The notes beneath the pieces were generated by a model. It saw nothing but the letters and a program-made list of their open reading frames with translations. It made no database searches and had not been told where the DNA came from. 64,000 nt of DNA from Centropus unirufus. Taxonomy: Eukaryota; Chordata; Aves; Cuculiformes; Centropidae. Position numbers and translations under genes: made by a program. Position 1 is the stretch's first letter; each line of letters starts with the position of its first letter. Positions 46,451-58,300 of the stretch are shown piece after piece. The stretch covers positions 1,342,961 through 1,406,960 of the forward strand of contig VYZI01000123.1 of NCBI GenBank assembly GCA_013397695.1, written 5' to 3'.

Positions 46451-49400
46451 TTATTTTTTTGATACATGACAGCAATATTTTCCTTTCTAATTACAAAGAT
46501 TAATATGAGCAGTTTAGTTAACTTTTATCTACAAAATGCCTGAGTTCAGTAAATTTGTGTCATGCTCTGGATTAACCTTCAGTATAGAATACCCATCATA
46601 GAGAGGTACTGAGTGAACGGAAGTTTCCTGGTTAAGGGGAATTCCCTTCACAGGTATATCTCTTGAATCTTTGCCTCTGCATTCCTACCTAGAGTATCAA
46701 TGGACAAGCAACGGGTGGGGAAAAGGCACAGTAGGTCAGGAAGGAGAAGGAAAGTCACAGTTGCACTTGCTGCTGGTGTAGAATGTTGGCAGGATGCCTA
46801 GAAGTGCCCCATAGTGCTTACAGGGGTATAACTATACTCTGTATGTTTGTGCTTGGTCTCCAAGGCAGCTGGACTCTGGCTGGCTGTTATCCAGAAGCTT
46901 TGTGACTGTATTGATATAGCATCAGTCCTGAGTAATGTCTCTTGGAAGTGTTTCATAAGAAGTGCAGCATAGCACTGTCAGCAGTCACATAGATTTTAGT
47001 TTCCATGTGAGTTTTATTGTGATTTTAGTTTGCAAGATGTGAGTTCATGTCTGCTTAGAGCATGGTGGGCATATCTCACTGTTCCTGTAGTATGCTAGGT
47101 AATTTTTTTCCAAGTAGTCCCAGGAGCACTTGGCAACGTAATGCAGAGGATTCTGGTTGAATATGATGTGTGACTGGATCCTTTCTAGTTGTATTTAGTT
47201 GCAGTTTAGTATCCTTTTTAGTTGCCTTGTTAATTTTTTACAATATGAGGTAATGTTAGAATCTATTTTTGTATGTGGAAAGTGAATCAGGAGATATTTT
47301 CTCTCATAAGCACCTTAGCTCAGTTCTTCAAACACTCATGCTTTTGATTATCTTCATTTATTTGAGTGGTCCCTTTCTAGCTCCATGGGACAACTTGTGT
47401 GAAGACTGTTCATATGTGTATTTGCAGGACTGAAGTTCATAGCAAGAGTTCAAAGCTCACCTCTGAAAGTAGAATAAATTTTGAATCTCATTAAAACTAT
47501 AAATCTGTGACTTGTCAATCAGATGCACAACTTGATAAATGCAACAGTGAAACATGGGTTTGATGAAGCTTGTAGGAAGAGAAGGAAGTGACTGTTAGTG
47601 ATTGTAACTTACCCAAGGGCTTAACTCAAGGCAAAGCCTGAGGGCATATAAAATTTTCAAGAAGCCAGCATCAACACCTTTCTGCTTTTCAGAGACCATT
47701 ATTGTTGTTAAATCACAACAGCTTGTCTGAAGCTGATAAAATTAACATTATTTGCAAAAAAATCACATTTCCTTGAAGTAGAATGTGGTAACTATTGGTT
47801 AGCTTTGAGACCAACCTATAAAAGAAAAAAAAACAAGTCTGGACAACTAGATGTAATTTTTAAAAACTCAGCCATGCTGCTAATTCTCTTCTTGCACCAT
47901 AGAACTTTGGAGACAGAATTTTTTTAAAGCAATCTGTAAAGGAATAAACCATACCATGCCATTTGAATGTTCATTGCACTTCTTGATTAAATAACTAAGC
48001 AATTATCTGTTAGGTTTCCTAAGGAAGAATAGGAACTGTAGAAATGAAATTTGGGTTGGAGATGATAGTATCCACTCATTGAAGTTTACGAGGTTTTGAG
48101 GTTTACTTCCTGTGAAAATAATTTGTTTCCTTTAGCAGTCCTTCTATTTAATCCCTGTATTTAAAAAACACTGGGGTAAGTGAATATCCAGGACATGCTC
48201 TCCAGCCTGAGCTGTGTGTGAGAAAAAATGGCAGCATTTCAAGAGCTATGTTAATGCAACATAGTCTTCATTTATAATGGTGAGGGTGGATTATTTTTTT
48301 GTGGGGGGTGTGTGTTTAATTCTTTCCGAGCGTGTTTGTAAAGTCTTTTCATTGGGGGACAATTTGTCAGTCTACAGTCAGGAGCATTCTTGATCCATTT
48401 TTACACCATCTTTGGTCCATGAATTTCTTGACATATCACTTGTGTTGCTGAAACTCGCTTTTCAGGGGAGAATATTTCTTTCTAAAACACATATAAGACC
48501 ATTTCAGTGGAACTTGTTGTTCACAATTAGCATTCAGGCTAATGCATTGATTAGAAATGTCAGGCAAAGTATCTGGACTGTGTTCTAAGAAGCAGTTTTC
48601 TTGGTCATTTACTCTCTTTCAGGTATTGAACAGCCATCTCTCCAGCCACCAATGATTTGGCATAATATTTCCCATTTTCATGGCCTGCTCTATTGCTTGT
48701 CTCACGCTGACAGGAGGGACACTTGCACTGCTTGAACATTCAGCATCAATACAATCATCACACTTTTAATAATTCCTCTTTGTGCATCTCAGCCACAAAA
48801 CACACAGATCTCTTTAACACCTTGTGTCTTGGGAATAAAAAGGGGTTTGTCCATCACTTGTGCTTTCCACAATTGTTTTACCACACAAAGAAAGCTCAGA
48901 GAAATCTAAGGCATTGACAAAGGAGGGTATTTCAATCCAAACAGTTCAGCTAAGAACTGCCTGACTGTTATTACTGGAAGAAAGCATTCTCTGGAGAATG
49001 TCATCTTGAGAGATTACATCTGTAATTGTCATTACTAATGGGGCTTCCTTTTGCCTTGGCATTATTTTCATTGATGCTTCATTCACTTCCTCCTTCTGTT
49101 CTTTGTTTATTGTCGAATATTCGTTTCACTTTGCCTTTCCTGGCTTCATTTCTCAATTGGATGCTGTCTTCTATTTTCTCATACTGTCTTAATACATGAA
49201 GTTTAAAAAGAGTTGTGAAATGCATGTATATTATAAATTTTTTCTCCTGTCCTGATTCTCTCTGCTATCAACCAAAGAGGTAAGGTTAAGGGAATTTTCC
49301 ATAAATATGTTCTGTAGATATAGCTATCTCTATTATAAGAGCCAATAATGAACAAAATAAGACACTTCTCATTTGAAGCCATGATGTTTTTCTACTCATC

Positions 49401-49589
49401 CATTCCACTTCAGCATCTCTTCTCCGTGGAAAGGGGAGGTGAAATTAGAAAACTGAAATCTAAGTCTCCACAAAGGCTGGAACTTCATACCCAGTATAAG
49501 TATTATGGGGTGTATGAGTACAGAATATATTCCAATATATGCACACACAGAGACACAGAAGCATATGTGTGTATATTGCAAAATATAAC

Positions 49590-49680
49590 TATATAATACA
49601 TAGAGTAATATATATAATATGTTATATATAAATTATATATTAGAAGTTAAAATGTATCCTATATATATTTTAAACAGAAC
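49590..49680. repeat. AT-rich low-complexity, self-complementary stretch
   Basis: Repeated TATATA, ATTATA and AATATGTTATATATAAATTA-like words make the segment almost entirely A and T and able to fold on itself. It is simple sequence prone to slippage. Confidence 0.8.
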
Positions 49681-52159
49681 AGAATTGAGTATGTTAGGCA
49701 AAACTAGAATAGAAAAGGAGTGTAATAAATAAAAAGGGGCAGGTTTTAGTTTATGGTAGTTAATACTACATCAGAATTCTTTTCTGTCTTAATATGTGAA
49801 GACTAGAATTTATGTATCATGTGAGCGGATGAAGTGGTATGGGAAATATTTATGCTGCATAACTTTATACCTTTGGCTTAGAGGCCTAAGTTAACTAGCA
49901 GTTCGTCTATGGACCTGTGGGAAGATGGGTGACTCTACCGAAAATAAACGGGATAAGAAGGCTGACCAGAATGCTCTGAAGTAATGTTTAGAGTAGCTAT
50001 TCTTGCTACATAAATCCTGTGATAAATTATGCCCTGTATACTCCTGACTGAAATAAAAGTCTTGAGGATTCTTCATCTGACTTCATCCCTTTTGCTTGGT
50101 GTACATAATTCGGGATAGGAGTGAAGAGCCCACTTTTCACATAGGAGGGAGATACCATAGTCTTACATTGATTTTGCTAGTCAAGGGGAACATTATTCTT
50201 TTCATCATTACAACTTCAGTCTTCAGGCCAAGCAGCCAAGATGAGATAAAAAGACTCATTGTATTGCCTGTGATATGAAAAACTAGTCCAGTTATGGAAT
50301 TATAACTTTTCTTTCCTGTTACGGACATGCTTAGGGGGACTCTGCAGTGATTTGCCCAGCTACAGTGGAAGCGCTTACCAGCTGACATTTTGTAATGGCT
50401 ATGAGACAATTTACTATTTGGTTTGGAACTGAGATGCACTAATACCCAGAAAAAGAAGACTCTATTATTTTTATAATTCTTAGTAGAGAAATAAATTATG
50501 ATTATTGGACATAAAGGGTTCTCACTGAAATATTCAGGTACTGTCACCTACATTCCTGTTCAGTATCACCATATTTGATATCAGTTCTACAGTTAAGGAG
50601 ACAACTCACAGACCAGGATATTATTTTTCATGAGTAAAGCTGGCAATATGTCCTTGAGATACAAAATGTGACAGAATTCCGTGGGGCACCTGTTATTGGA
50701 GACAGAAATTCACAGTCTGGTGCAGGTTTTCACATACTATTATGTAGCAGAAGATTAACACCCCTTGTAAAGTCACTTCCAGTCATCCAGTCTAACATAA
50801 ACATAAGGCTGCATCCAGTTTGCAGAGGTGAGTGCTGAACTCTTTCTTTGGTGAGAAAATACTACTGATGTACTTGCACTTAGTAAGGTGGGCAAAATAG
50901 GAGAAAAATAATGGGTTAATCTGGCACATATCTCAAAGTTTATTTAGAAAGTACCATTTAAGTTCGAAAATCTACATCCTTTTTGCTTTGCATTCCATGT
51001 TATTTTCAGATCCCACAATGAAAGAATTAGTTAGAAGCATTCAAATCTAAATGAAGTAGCCATTAGAAATGAATAGGCTGTGTGAAGTGAAGTCATTACC
51101 ACATCATCCTGCAGGATACAAAAAGATGACTGGCTGCAATTAGAGTCCTGCAGGAAAAATCGATGTGTTTCTCATGTCTTTTGGATCAAGATTGTAGCAT
51201 GATATTAGCAACCTATGAAACAATGGGGTACCCTGCTATGATAGTCTCTGTGGTGGAATCCTGAAGGAAGAATGTTTCTGTCATACTCATAAAGTATGCA
51301 CTGTAGAGAGAATGATGTGGTAATACACTTAGGTGCTCAAAAGTGAAAAGAAAATTAATTTAAGGTTCATGGGGTAAGTGTTACGCTGCAGGATTTAGTT
51401 CTTCTCTCCTTCTGTTGTGTAAATTAATAAGTTCTCTGTCTTCATTAGAGCACATGAATTTGCTACATTATGAGAACTGAATCTAATGGATACAACTACC
51501 ACTTGTTTTACATTATGGCTATTAATTAAAACCAAAGAAGTTTTCAAACTCTGTTACTTAATTGTGGCCATTCAGAATTATGTTTCAGCTCCTAAAATGC
51601 TGCTGCTTCAGGGACTTCCTAATTACATATCAGATTGCATTTTTGTGCTTAAAATAATTTCCTTTAGGAATGATACTCCTCCTCCCTTTAGCCCAAGAAT
51701 TAACAGTTTTGTCATGTGTTGTTTTCCAAAATGGAGAGTTCAAGAAACATGTTATGAAATTCAAGTCTTTTCCGGGAGCATAATATTGTTATGTGACTTA
51801 TTTATGGTTCTATCTTTTCTCTCTTGCGTGGCAACATAGCATATCATTCACATACAGTTCAGCTGACTTCATTTACTGAGCAAGGCTACATTTGAGAATA
51901 CATTAAGTTATGCATACATGTTTTATTGACAAATGCATTCCCCAGTCCTCAAAGCACTGATTCACCTCAACACACATGAAAAATCTTACCTTGTATTATA
52001 TACTCAAGCTGATAACTTCTGGATAAGCCACTTGAAATGGGAATTAACTTTAAGTAGCTATTTAAAGGTTCTGCTTAGTTAGAACCTTTCTCTTTGTGTC
52101 TTCCCCTTTCCCCTCGTGCCTGAGTCATCTGCCTAGGAAGTGTCAAACAAGTATTACCC

Positions 52160-52490
52160 TATCCTACAACTGGGAAAACTTCAGTCCACAGATCAATTTG
52201 AAGAACATGGTAGTATGAAGAAGAAAGCACAATATTAAACAACACTGGTCCTAGTATGGACCCCGGAGGGACACCATTTGTCACATATTTCCATTTGGAC
52301 ATTGAGCCATTGGCCACTATACTTTGAATGTGACCATCCAATCAATTCCTTTCCCACTGAAAAGTCCACCCATCAAATCCATATTTTTCCAAGTTAGTGA
52401 GAAGAATGTTGTGGGGAACAGTGTCAAAAGCTTTACAGAAATCTAGAGAAATTACAGCCATTGCTTTTCCTGTGTTAAATTAATGAGAAC
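52160..52490 (-). mobile_element. CR1 LINE RT fragment
   Basis: On the reverse strand the frame at 52341-52159 reads MDGHIQSIVANGSMSKWKYV then TNGVPPGSILGPVLFNI. This matches the RT palm of CR1 ORF2 (DGRIQRVVVNGSMSKWRPVTSGVPQGSVLGPVLFNIF), with PP where the family has PQ. Upstream (52490-52345) nucleotides match the AFDTVPHNILLSKL and YGFDGW parts. Both ends are truncated, the catalytic YADD-type motif is absent, and frameshifts occur. It overlaps in content with the terminal part of the copy at 19.7 kb, so these are two separate copies of related families. Confidence 0.9.
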
Positions 52491-52494
52491 AATA

Positions 52495-53030
52495 TAGTGC
52501 TAAAGTCTGCATGCTGTCTACAGTGTGTTAGCAATTTACTTATCCATAAATTTCTCCAAAATCATAATTTTTGATATAAGATATTCAGCAACACTAAATA
52601 AAATTATTGCTTAATGTTCCATTAACTTTTTTATGTACCATAAAATAGATATACTCTAGATGAGATTCTCAATTTAACTATGGCATTGTCATTCAACTTT
52701 ACCTCTATAGATATCTACCCACTTTTATGACCAGGATTTTCATATCCACTACATATCTGCACCTGCTACTGACTTTGTTAGAAATTATGGGTACCCACCA
52801 ACCACGTCTGCTAGTTCAAATAAGAATCTGAGCGGATTAGAAACAGGTGTCACACAGGTCATGAATTGTCATTTGTTTTTATGCCACAACACAGTGATCT
52901 CCAGATCCAGCAGTCTGTGAAGGTAACACACCAATATTGTCAACAACAATTTGCATCTTCACATGTAGCCTGGTTTTTGTACTATGATACGCTTATAGCA
53001 AGTCATTATGTTAATTACAATGCATTTTTA
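52495..53030. other. Unique AT-rich DNA
   Basis: About 535 bases between two CR1 fragments. No element or gene is recognised here. Its edges could hide decayed CR1 sequence joining the two fragments, but I see no motif for that. Confidence 0.5.
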
Positions 53031-53034
53031 AAAT

Positions 53035-53130
53035 TGTGCATTTTCAGTCCAGAAGGGACCATACTAATCAAATAACCTGATTACTTCTATAATACAGATG
53101 ATATATTTACCCAGAAATTTCTGCATCAGA
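53035..53130 (-). mobile_element. Old CR1 3' tail, reverse
   Basis: The string CAGTCCAGAAGGGACCATAC, then TAATCAAATAACCTGATTAC, then TTCTATAATACAGATGATAT resembles the inverted end of old CR1 lineages (CCAGAAGGGACCATTGTGATCATCTAGTCTGACCTCCTGTATAACACAGGCCATAGAA). Only about 95 bases are recognisable. The block CCAGAAGGGACCAT is the strongest part. It is a non-coding relic. Confidence 0.68.
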
Positions 53131-53134
53131 CTCA

Positions 53135-55325
53135 AGTTTTTTTACTCAGAAGTAGGTTCTGGAAAAAAGTCTCCTAAAATTTGTAAGTGACTGCTACTAA
53201 TACCACTACATGAGATGCCACCTCTAAATGCATTCTGACTTACCTTAATCTATACACCAATATTGTTAGGTTGGTTATTATATTGTCTCTGCTAACCTCT
53301 TGTGCATTTATTACAGGCATCATTTAATTATCCTACCTATGATATACAGCCCAATGTTGTTGACATTCTAGGATACATCAATCTGATTACCTCCTTTATA
53401 TATTTAAGTCCATTTCTTTTTGTAATTAAATGCTTCTTCAGTTGCCAAGAGCCAATTTTCTTTCCTTGCAGCTTTCCAGAAATTTGCTTTTTATGTTTCA
53501 GGTAGATATCCAGTCATCATTAATAAGCAACTTAACATCTTTGCTTATTTTAAAACTTTCCTGCTTGTTCTGTGAGCCAGTAGTCCTCTGTACAGAAGTG
53601 TTAGATCCTAAACTCCCTGTGCAATCAATTTACACTTTAAGCTTGTGTGCCTATATTGCACACAAATAGTGCAGCATAAGTTATTGGATTAATTTTACCT
53701 GTTAAAAACAGCTAAACTAAGTGTTATAGTAACACAAAATACTAACCCTGTATGTACTGGATCAGAGACAGTAATCACTTACCAATTCTATACTTTCAAT
53801 GCTCTCCTAACTTGAGGTAAAACATTCAGAGAGATTAATCTATGGAAGGCAGAAGCAATTATATGTAGATATTTTTTGTATTGTTAAACTTTGATAATGT
53901 TCTTGGTCAGAACATGGTTTGTATCTCTTTTAAGTAAATATTCTGATTCTTACACCTAAGTAGAAATAAGGGGGTTAATGATAATGGGCCAAAATGCTGA
54001 AGTTATACATTATATGGGTACATATACCTTTTTATACAAAGCTTCCAAGTTCAGTATTTGTAAGAAGAGACAATAAATTGAAATCTGCTGATCCATACTG
54101 TTGTTTCGTGTACTGTAAATGTTATTTCTGTGTGTAGAAGGTCACTACTATAATTAGAAAGTGAACCCAGTATTCCCCCGTTTTATCTTTACTCAGTGAA
54201 GCAGGTTTTATTGTATAGGAATTTGAAAGAGATAGAGAAACTTAATAGCTACGAGTGTATCCATTTCTATTTTAAACATGATTATAGTATACCTACATTG
54301 AGAATATTAGCTCAGAAAGTCTTTTGAATACATTTAAAATGCTAAAAAATTGATTATAAGTAGGAGTTATTAAAATATATCTTATTTCAATTTAACTTCA
54401 TTGTCATTTCTCACCTTGCCTTGAACAAAGATAGCATACTAGTAACCCTACTTTCAGAGATAAACATATCATACATTAAATCTTAGACTATTCTAGTTCT
54501 CTTCTTCAGTGAAGGAATGATCCATTGATTATTTGTACTAGTAGAACTAAATTATATTGGCTCAACTATACGAGCAAGAACACTGAGGACTGCTTTTGCT
54601 CCTTCACTGTTACCCGTAGTTAAATAAATATTCACTGTAGAAAGGTTATGGGATATTCTGAATGGAATTCATCCTGTACAGATTTAAATGTCTGTGATAT
54701 TGATGATAAAATGTGTGCAAATCACACTCTCCTGTCCTAACAAGTGTAAACAAACTGGTATTTTGCAGTCATTCTTTTATGATGTGCCTTTTTTTATGAT
54801 ATCTCAAGATAAGTTGAGACCCATTTCACCTTGCAAGATTTTTCTAACCTACTTGGTTTCAAAAGTCGATGGAAATTCTTGCAAGTAAATAAAATCTGAT
54901 CGTATTCACTAAACATGAAGGAGAGCAGGAGATCTCAGTAGCATACTTAGGCAAAGTAAATGCCATTGCAGCAATGAGAATATCCTCTCACTGAGACATT
55001 GAACCCCACATTTTCAGAATGCAGAAGTCTTTAAGGTTTTCTAATATAATTTTTTAGTTTAGATTACCTTCACACTTTTTGCTCTTCAACTGTCATTGCC
55101 CTCAGTAAAACATATCTGATCGAAACTGCAAAGCCAAAAGGAGAAAAGCTAACAAGAATGATTTAAAAAATATCAAATATATTTCTCTAAATACTGCCTT
55201 GTGAAAGTAAAATTGTTTTTAGTTGAGGAACTATACTTTAATATAAAGTCCAGCATTAACTTCTTTGAGGTTTAATTAGTCTGCATCAGACATGATTTTC
55301 ATCTATCACAACTCTTAAATATATG
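53135..55325. other. Unique AT-rich DNA, no gene recognised
   Basis: About 2.2 kb of AT-rich sequence in which I recognise no gene, mobile element or long repeat. ORFs are under 80 codons and lack motifs. Confidence 0.55.
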
Positions 55326-55330
55326 TTTGA

Positions 55331-55387
55331 TTTTAAGTATGCAAATAATATCCTCGACTCAGGGATACTATTTACATACTTAGAAAA
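55331..55387. repeat. Imperfect inverted repeat with octamer motif
   Basis: The 23-base arm at 55331-55353 (containing AAGTATGCAAATAATATCC) pairs with the arm from 55363 (GGATACTATTTACATACTT and following bases), with about three mismatches around a 9-base loop. The left arm holds ATGCAAAT, the consensus POU/octamer site. The size is near the low end for a microRNA precursor. It may instead be a small inverted duplication or a regulatory palindrome. Confidence 0.7.
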
Positions 55388-55389
55388 GT

Positions 55390-58300
55390 TTACACATGCT
55401 TTGTAGATTTAGGCCCAAGAATTCAGAGCACAGAATCCAAACGATAAAACCAGAAAAAACTTTGTTACTTTTCCATAAACTTAACCTCTGCTCTATCAGC
55501 TGCTTAGGTAATGGAATGATCAATAACTATTTAAAGTTCTACCCAGGTTAATTATTACACAGAAGCAAGTTGAAGATTAAGTGAAATGCCTGCCTAAGAT
55601 ATGTGCCTGCACTTTTCACATAGCTAGAGATAAACCTTCCACTGTGACATTTAAAGTAGTGAACCTAAGTTGAGAATAAACAGTTCCATAAGTGGAAAGC
55701 TTTTTCTAACACTTCTCACCCCTCCTCAAATACAACAATGGTAAAGCTTATCTTACAGGCTTATCATATAGGCATTTTATTTTTTTCCACTTAGGAGATC
55801 TTTACACCACTAGTAACAAGTTCTCTTTATGTAAATGGCCACATAAAAAACTTATTCTTACTTTAACTCTGTTAAAACAAGCTCCATTCAATAGCTTTCT
55901 GTTTTCATTGTGATGTCAGAAGATCTTCTCTTTTCCTTTCTTTTCATGTTCATGCTTAAGAAGCAGATTTTCTGTTAACATCTCATGTATTTTGAATTTC
56001 TGAATTCTGTCCCATGTAGACCTTTTTTTATTCAATAATGTGATTACCTAGCTATTGCTGTCTTACCTTATTTATGACTCTCTTAAATTCATTGTTAGAG
56101 AGAAAATAACATGCCAACTAAAATCTATGGCATCATATTGAAAATGTCTATGTAATGTGACACTACAGTCCACTGTAGAATTCACAGCAAGTCAGGCACA
56201 GAAATCCAAGGAAAATGAACAAAATTACTTTAGCTAATGGCATGACATGAATCTGTTCTGATAAGAGCATTTTATTCAGAGCAGTCTTTAGTTTATGACC
56301 TAGTGCCAGTCTTCTTCAGAATGTCATAACTGGGCTTGCACTGCTTACAAAAGGTAAAGTATCAAGTAAACCCAAGAAGAACGAACCCAAACACTACACC
56401 TCAGTCTTAGAACCTTCGGGTATAGTTTAAAAAGGTAGCATTAGTCCTGCGCTGGATCCTTCAGGTATGGGGATCTAAATCCTAAAACAGATCAGACAAT
56501 AACCCATGAGACATTAACCAATTCAATCAAGTGCCTGACAATTCTTAGGATTTAGTCACTCTTAAAATGTAAATGGCAAATAATTTCTTGACTGCAATTC
56601 TGTTCGGGGATCTCCCCTCATCTGAATAACCCTGAAATGAAGGATTCTTTGAAGGGCTATAGCCTCTATTCTTGGGTCTCCTGCAAAAAAGAATCACCTT
56701 AGAAAGGAAAAGAGTTGTGATGAGCCCAAGCAGATTCAGGAAGAGAAGTCACATATGAAAATTGACACTCTCAGGGACACTACAATTATTTTACTTATGG
56801 AACATCTGCGACTTCATGTCTATGGCAGCAGCAAGAAACAGAAATAATTGAGTGATCAGTCATAGCTAGCACTGAGTCACATTAACAAAGACATTGTGGG
56901 AAATCAGCAAAGGCTTCTGCAGGTCAGCTGAGAAGTTTGAGATAGCCTTATTTTCTTCCTTCTCACAGATCATCTGAGCTTGGTGGTGATTTTAATGGAT
57001 TAATCTGAATGGGTGTGAACAAAGTAAATAGTTTTAAAATAATGAAGCAGTGAAACTCCATGAATACTCACAGAATTTGTTTTCCTCTGTTTTCTTCTGT
57101 GGCTTTTAACACAGCTCAGGATAAGAGGCATCCTCATTTTGTACTTGCAAATGTAGATAAATCCAGAAAACCTAAAGGCATTGGGTAGGCAGTACTGTTA
57201 AAATAGCTCATTATGTCTGTAGAGGTTTTCATGGTGATTTCAATAGCAACAGATGTCTAGTAACTTTTTACTTTTTCCTATACAGTCTGTGAAATGCAGA
57301 TACTTTCTCTTTATTCTGAAATATGTTTTGAGCCTCATGACATTTGACACTTACTGATTTTAGCAGGAAAGCCCACCTGCCTTTCCTGTTTAAAACAAGA
57401 ATGTTGAAGTAATTCTCTGGTCTTGGTAAGACTATCTATACAGTATAAGTACACTATCCTTCAGAAAAAAAGCAGAGTGATTAAAGTTTGCTTTTGTCTA
57501 GCAGATAAGAGATTCAGCTTCAGATACAAACATGGAATCTGTTTGATTTGAAACAGGCACTGAACCAGGAGTTCCTTTGTGAGATATATTGTAACTAACT
57601 GTGTCAAAGCTTTAACATTAATTTCCTCTAAACTCTTCCTATAAGCACAGAAATTTTAGTGAACAAAAAGTGATTTTTCCTGAAGAATTCAATTAATTAT
57701 GGAGAATGGAGCCACCTCAAAATAAATTCCATAAACAAGAGTATTCTGGTTTTTTTTCATTTGTCCACTCTCTTCACAACATTAATCAAGCAAAGGGTCA
57801 AGCAAAAATGGGATTTGAACTCTTTTCTCCAAAATAAGCTTTCTACTATTGATAGGAATTCAGATTAAAAAATTAGTTAGAAACTTTAAGGTTTAATATT
57901 AGGTCTGTTATAATGGCAGCCAGCAGCATAACATGTCCAAAAGCACTCACATATTTGAGTCACAACTTCTCAGTTTGTGAAACTGAAATATCAGTCTCCT
58001 TTGTAAAGCGTGAGATCATTGTTGATTTTTTTTTGTATTTCTGCCAAAATTTTCAACTGTAATATATTATTGGTAGGTGTCATACACTTAGGTGTCATGT
58101 AAAGTGCTACACATCTGCCTAGTGATCATGTATCTGTGCTTTATTCCATTAGCCCATTTGCTACCATGCCATATACTCATCCAGACGGTTATATGTGTTC
58201 TGCCATATACATAAACATTCCGTTTCTCCTTGGAAGCCTCGATAAATGACACCGTAAGGAATGCCCTAAATCCCAAAAGATTAGGATGCCACCACCACAT

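Larger units (their letters stand above)
46140..52155. other. Unique AT-rich DNA, no gene recognised
   Basis: About 6 kb. It contains a TTTAGA-type repeat at 46390-46450, an AT-only palindrome-rich stretch at 49590-49680, a possible old LTR at 49796-50115 (see findings), and a block at 48900-49170 that looks like conserved regulatory DNA (see findings). The 136-codon reverse ORF at 50547-50137 and the 117-codon forward ORF at 51486-51839 carry no recognised domain. Confidence 0.55.

Noticed and set aside
50137..50547. 136-codon reverse ORF as a gene
   Set aside because: No domain, no splice or promoter support, and a length that random sequence of this composition gives about once in a 64-kb window.
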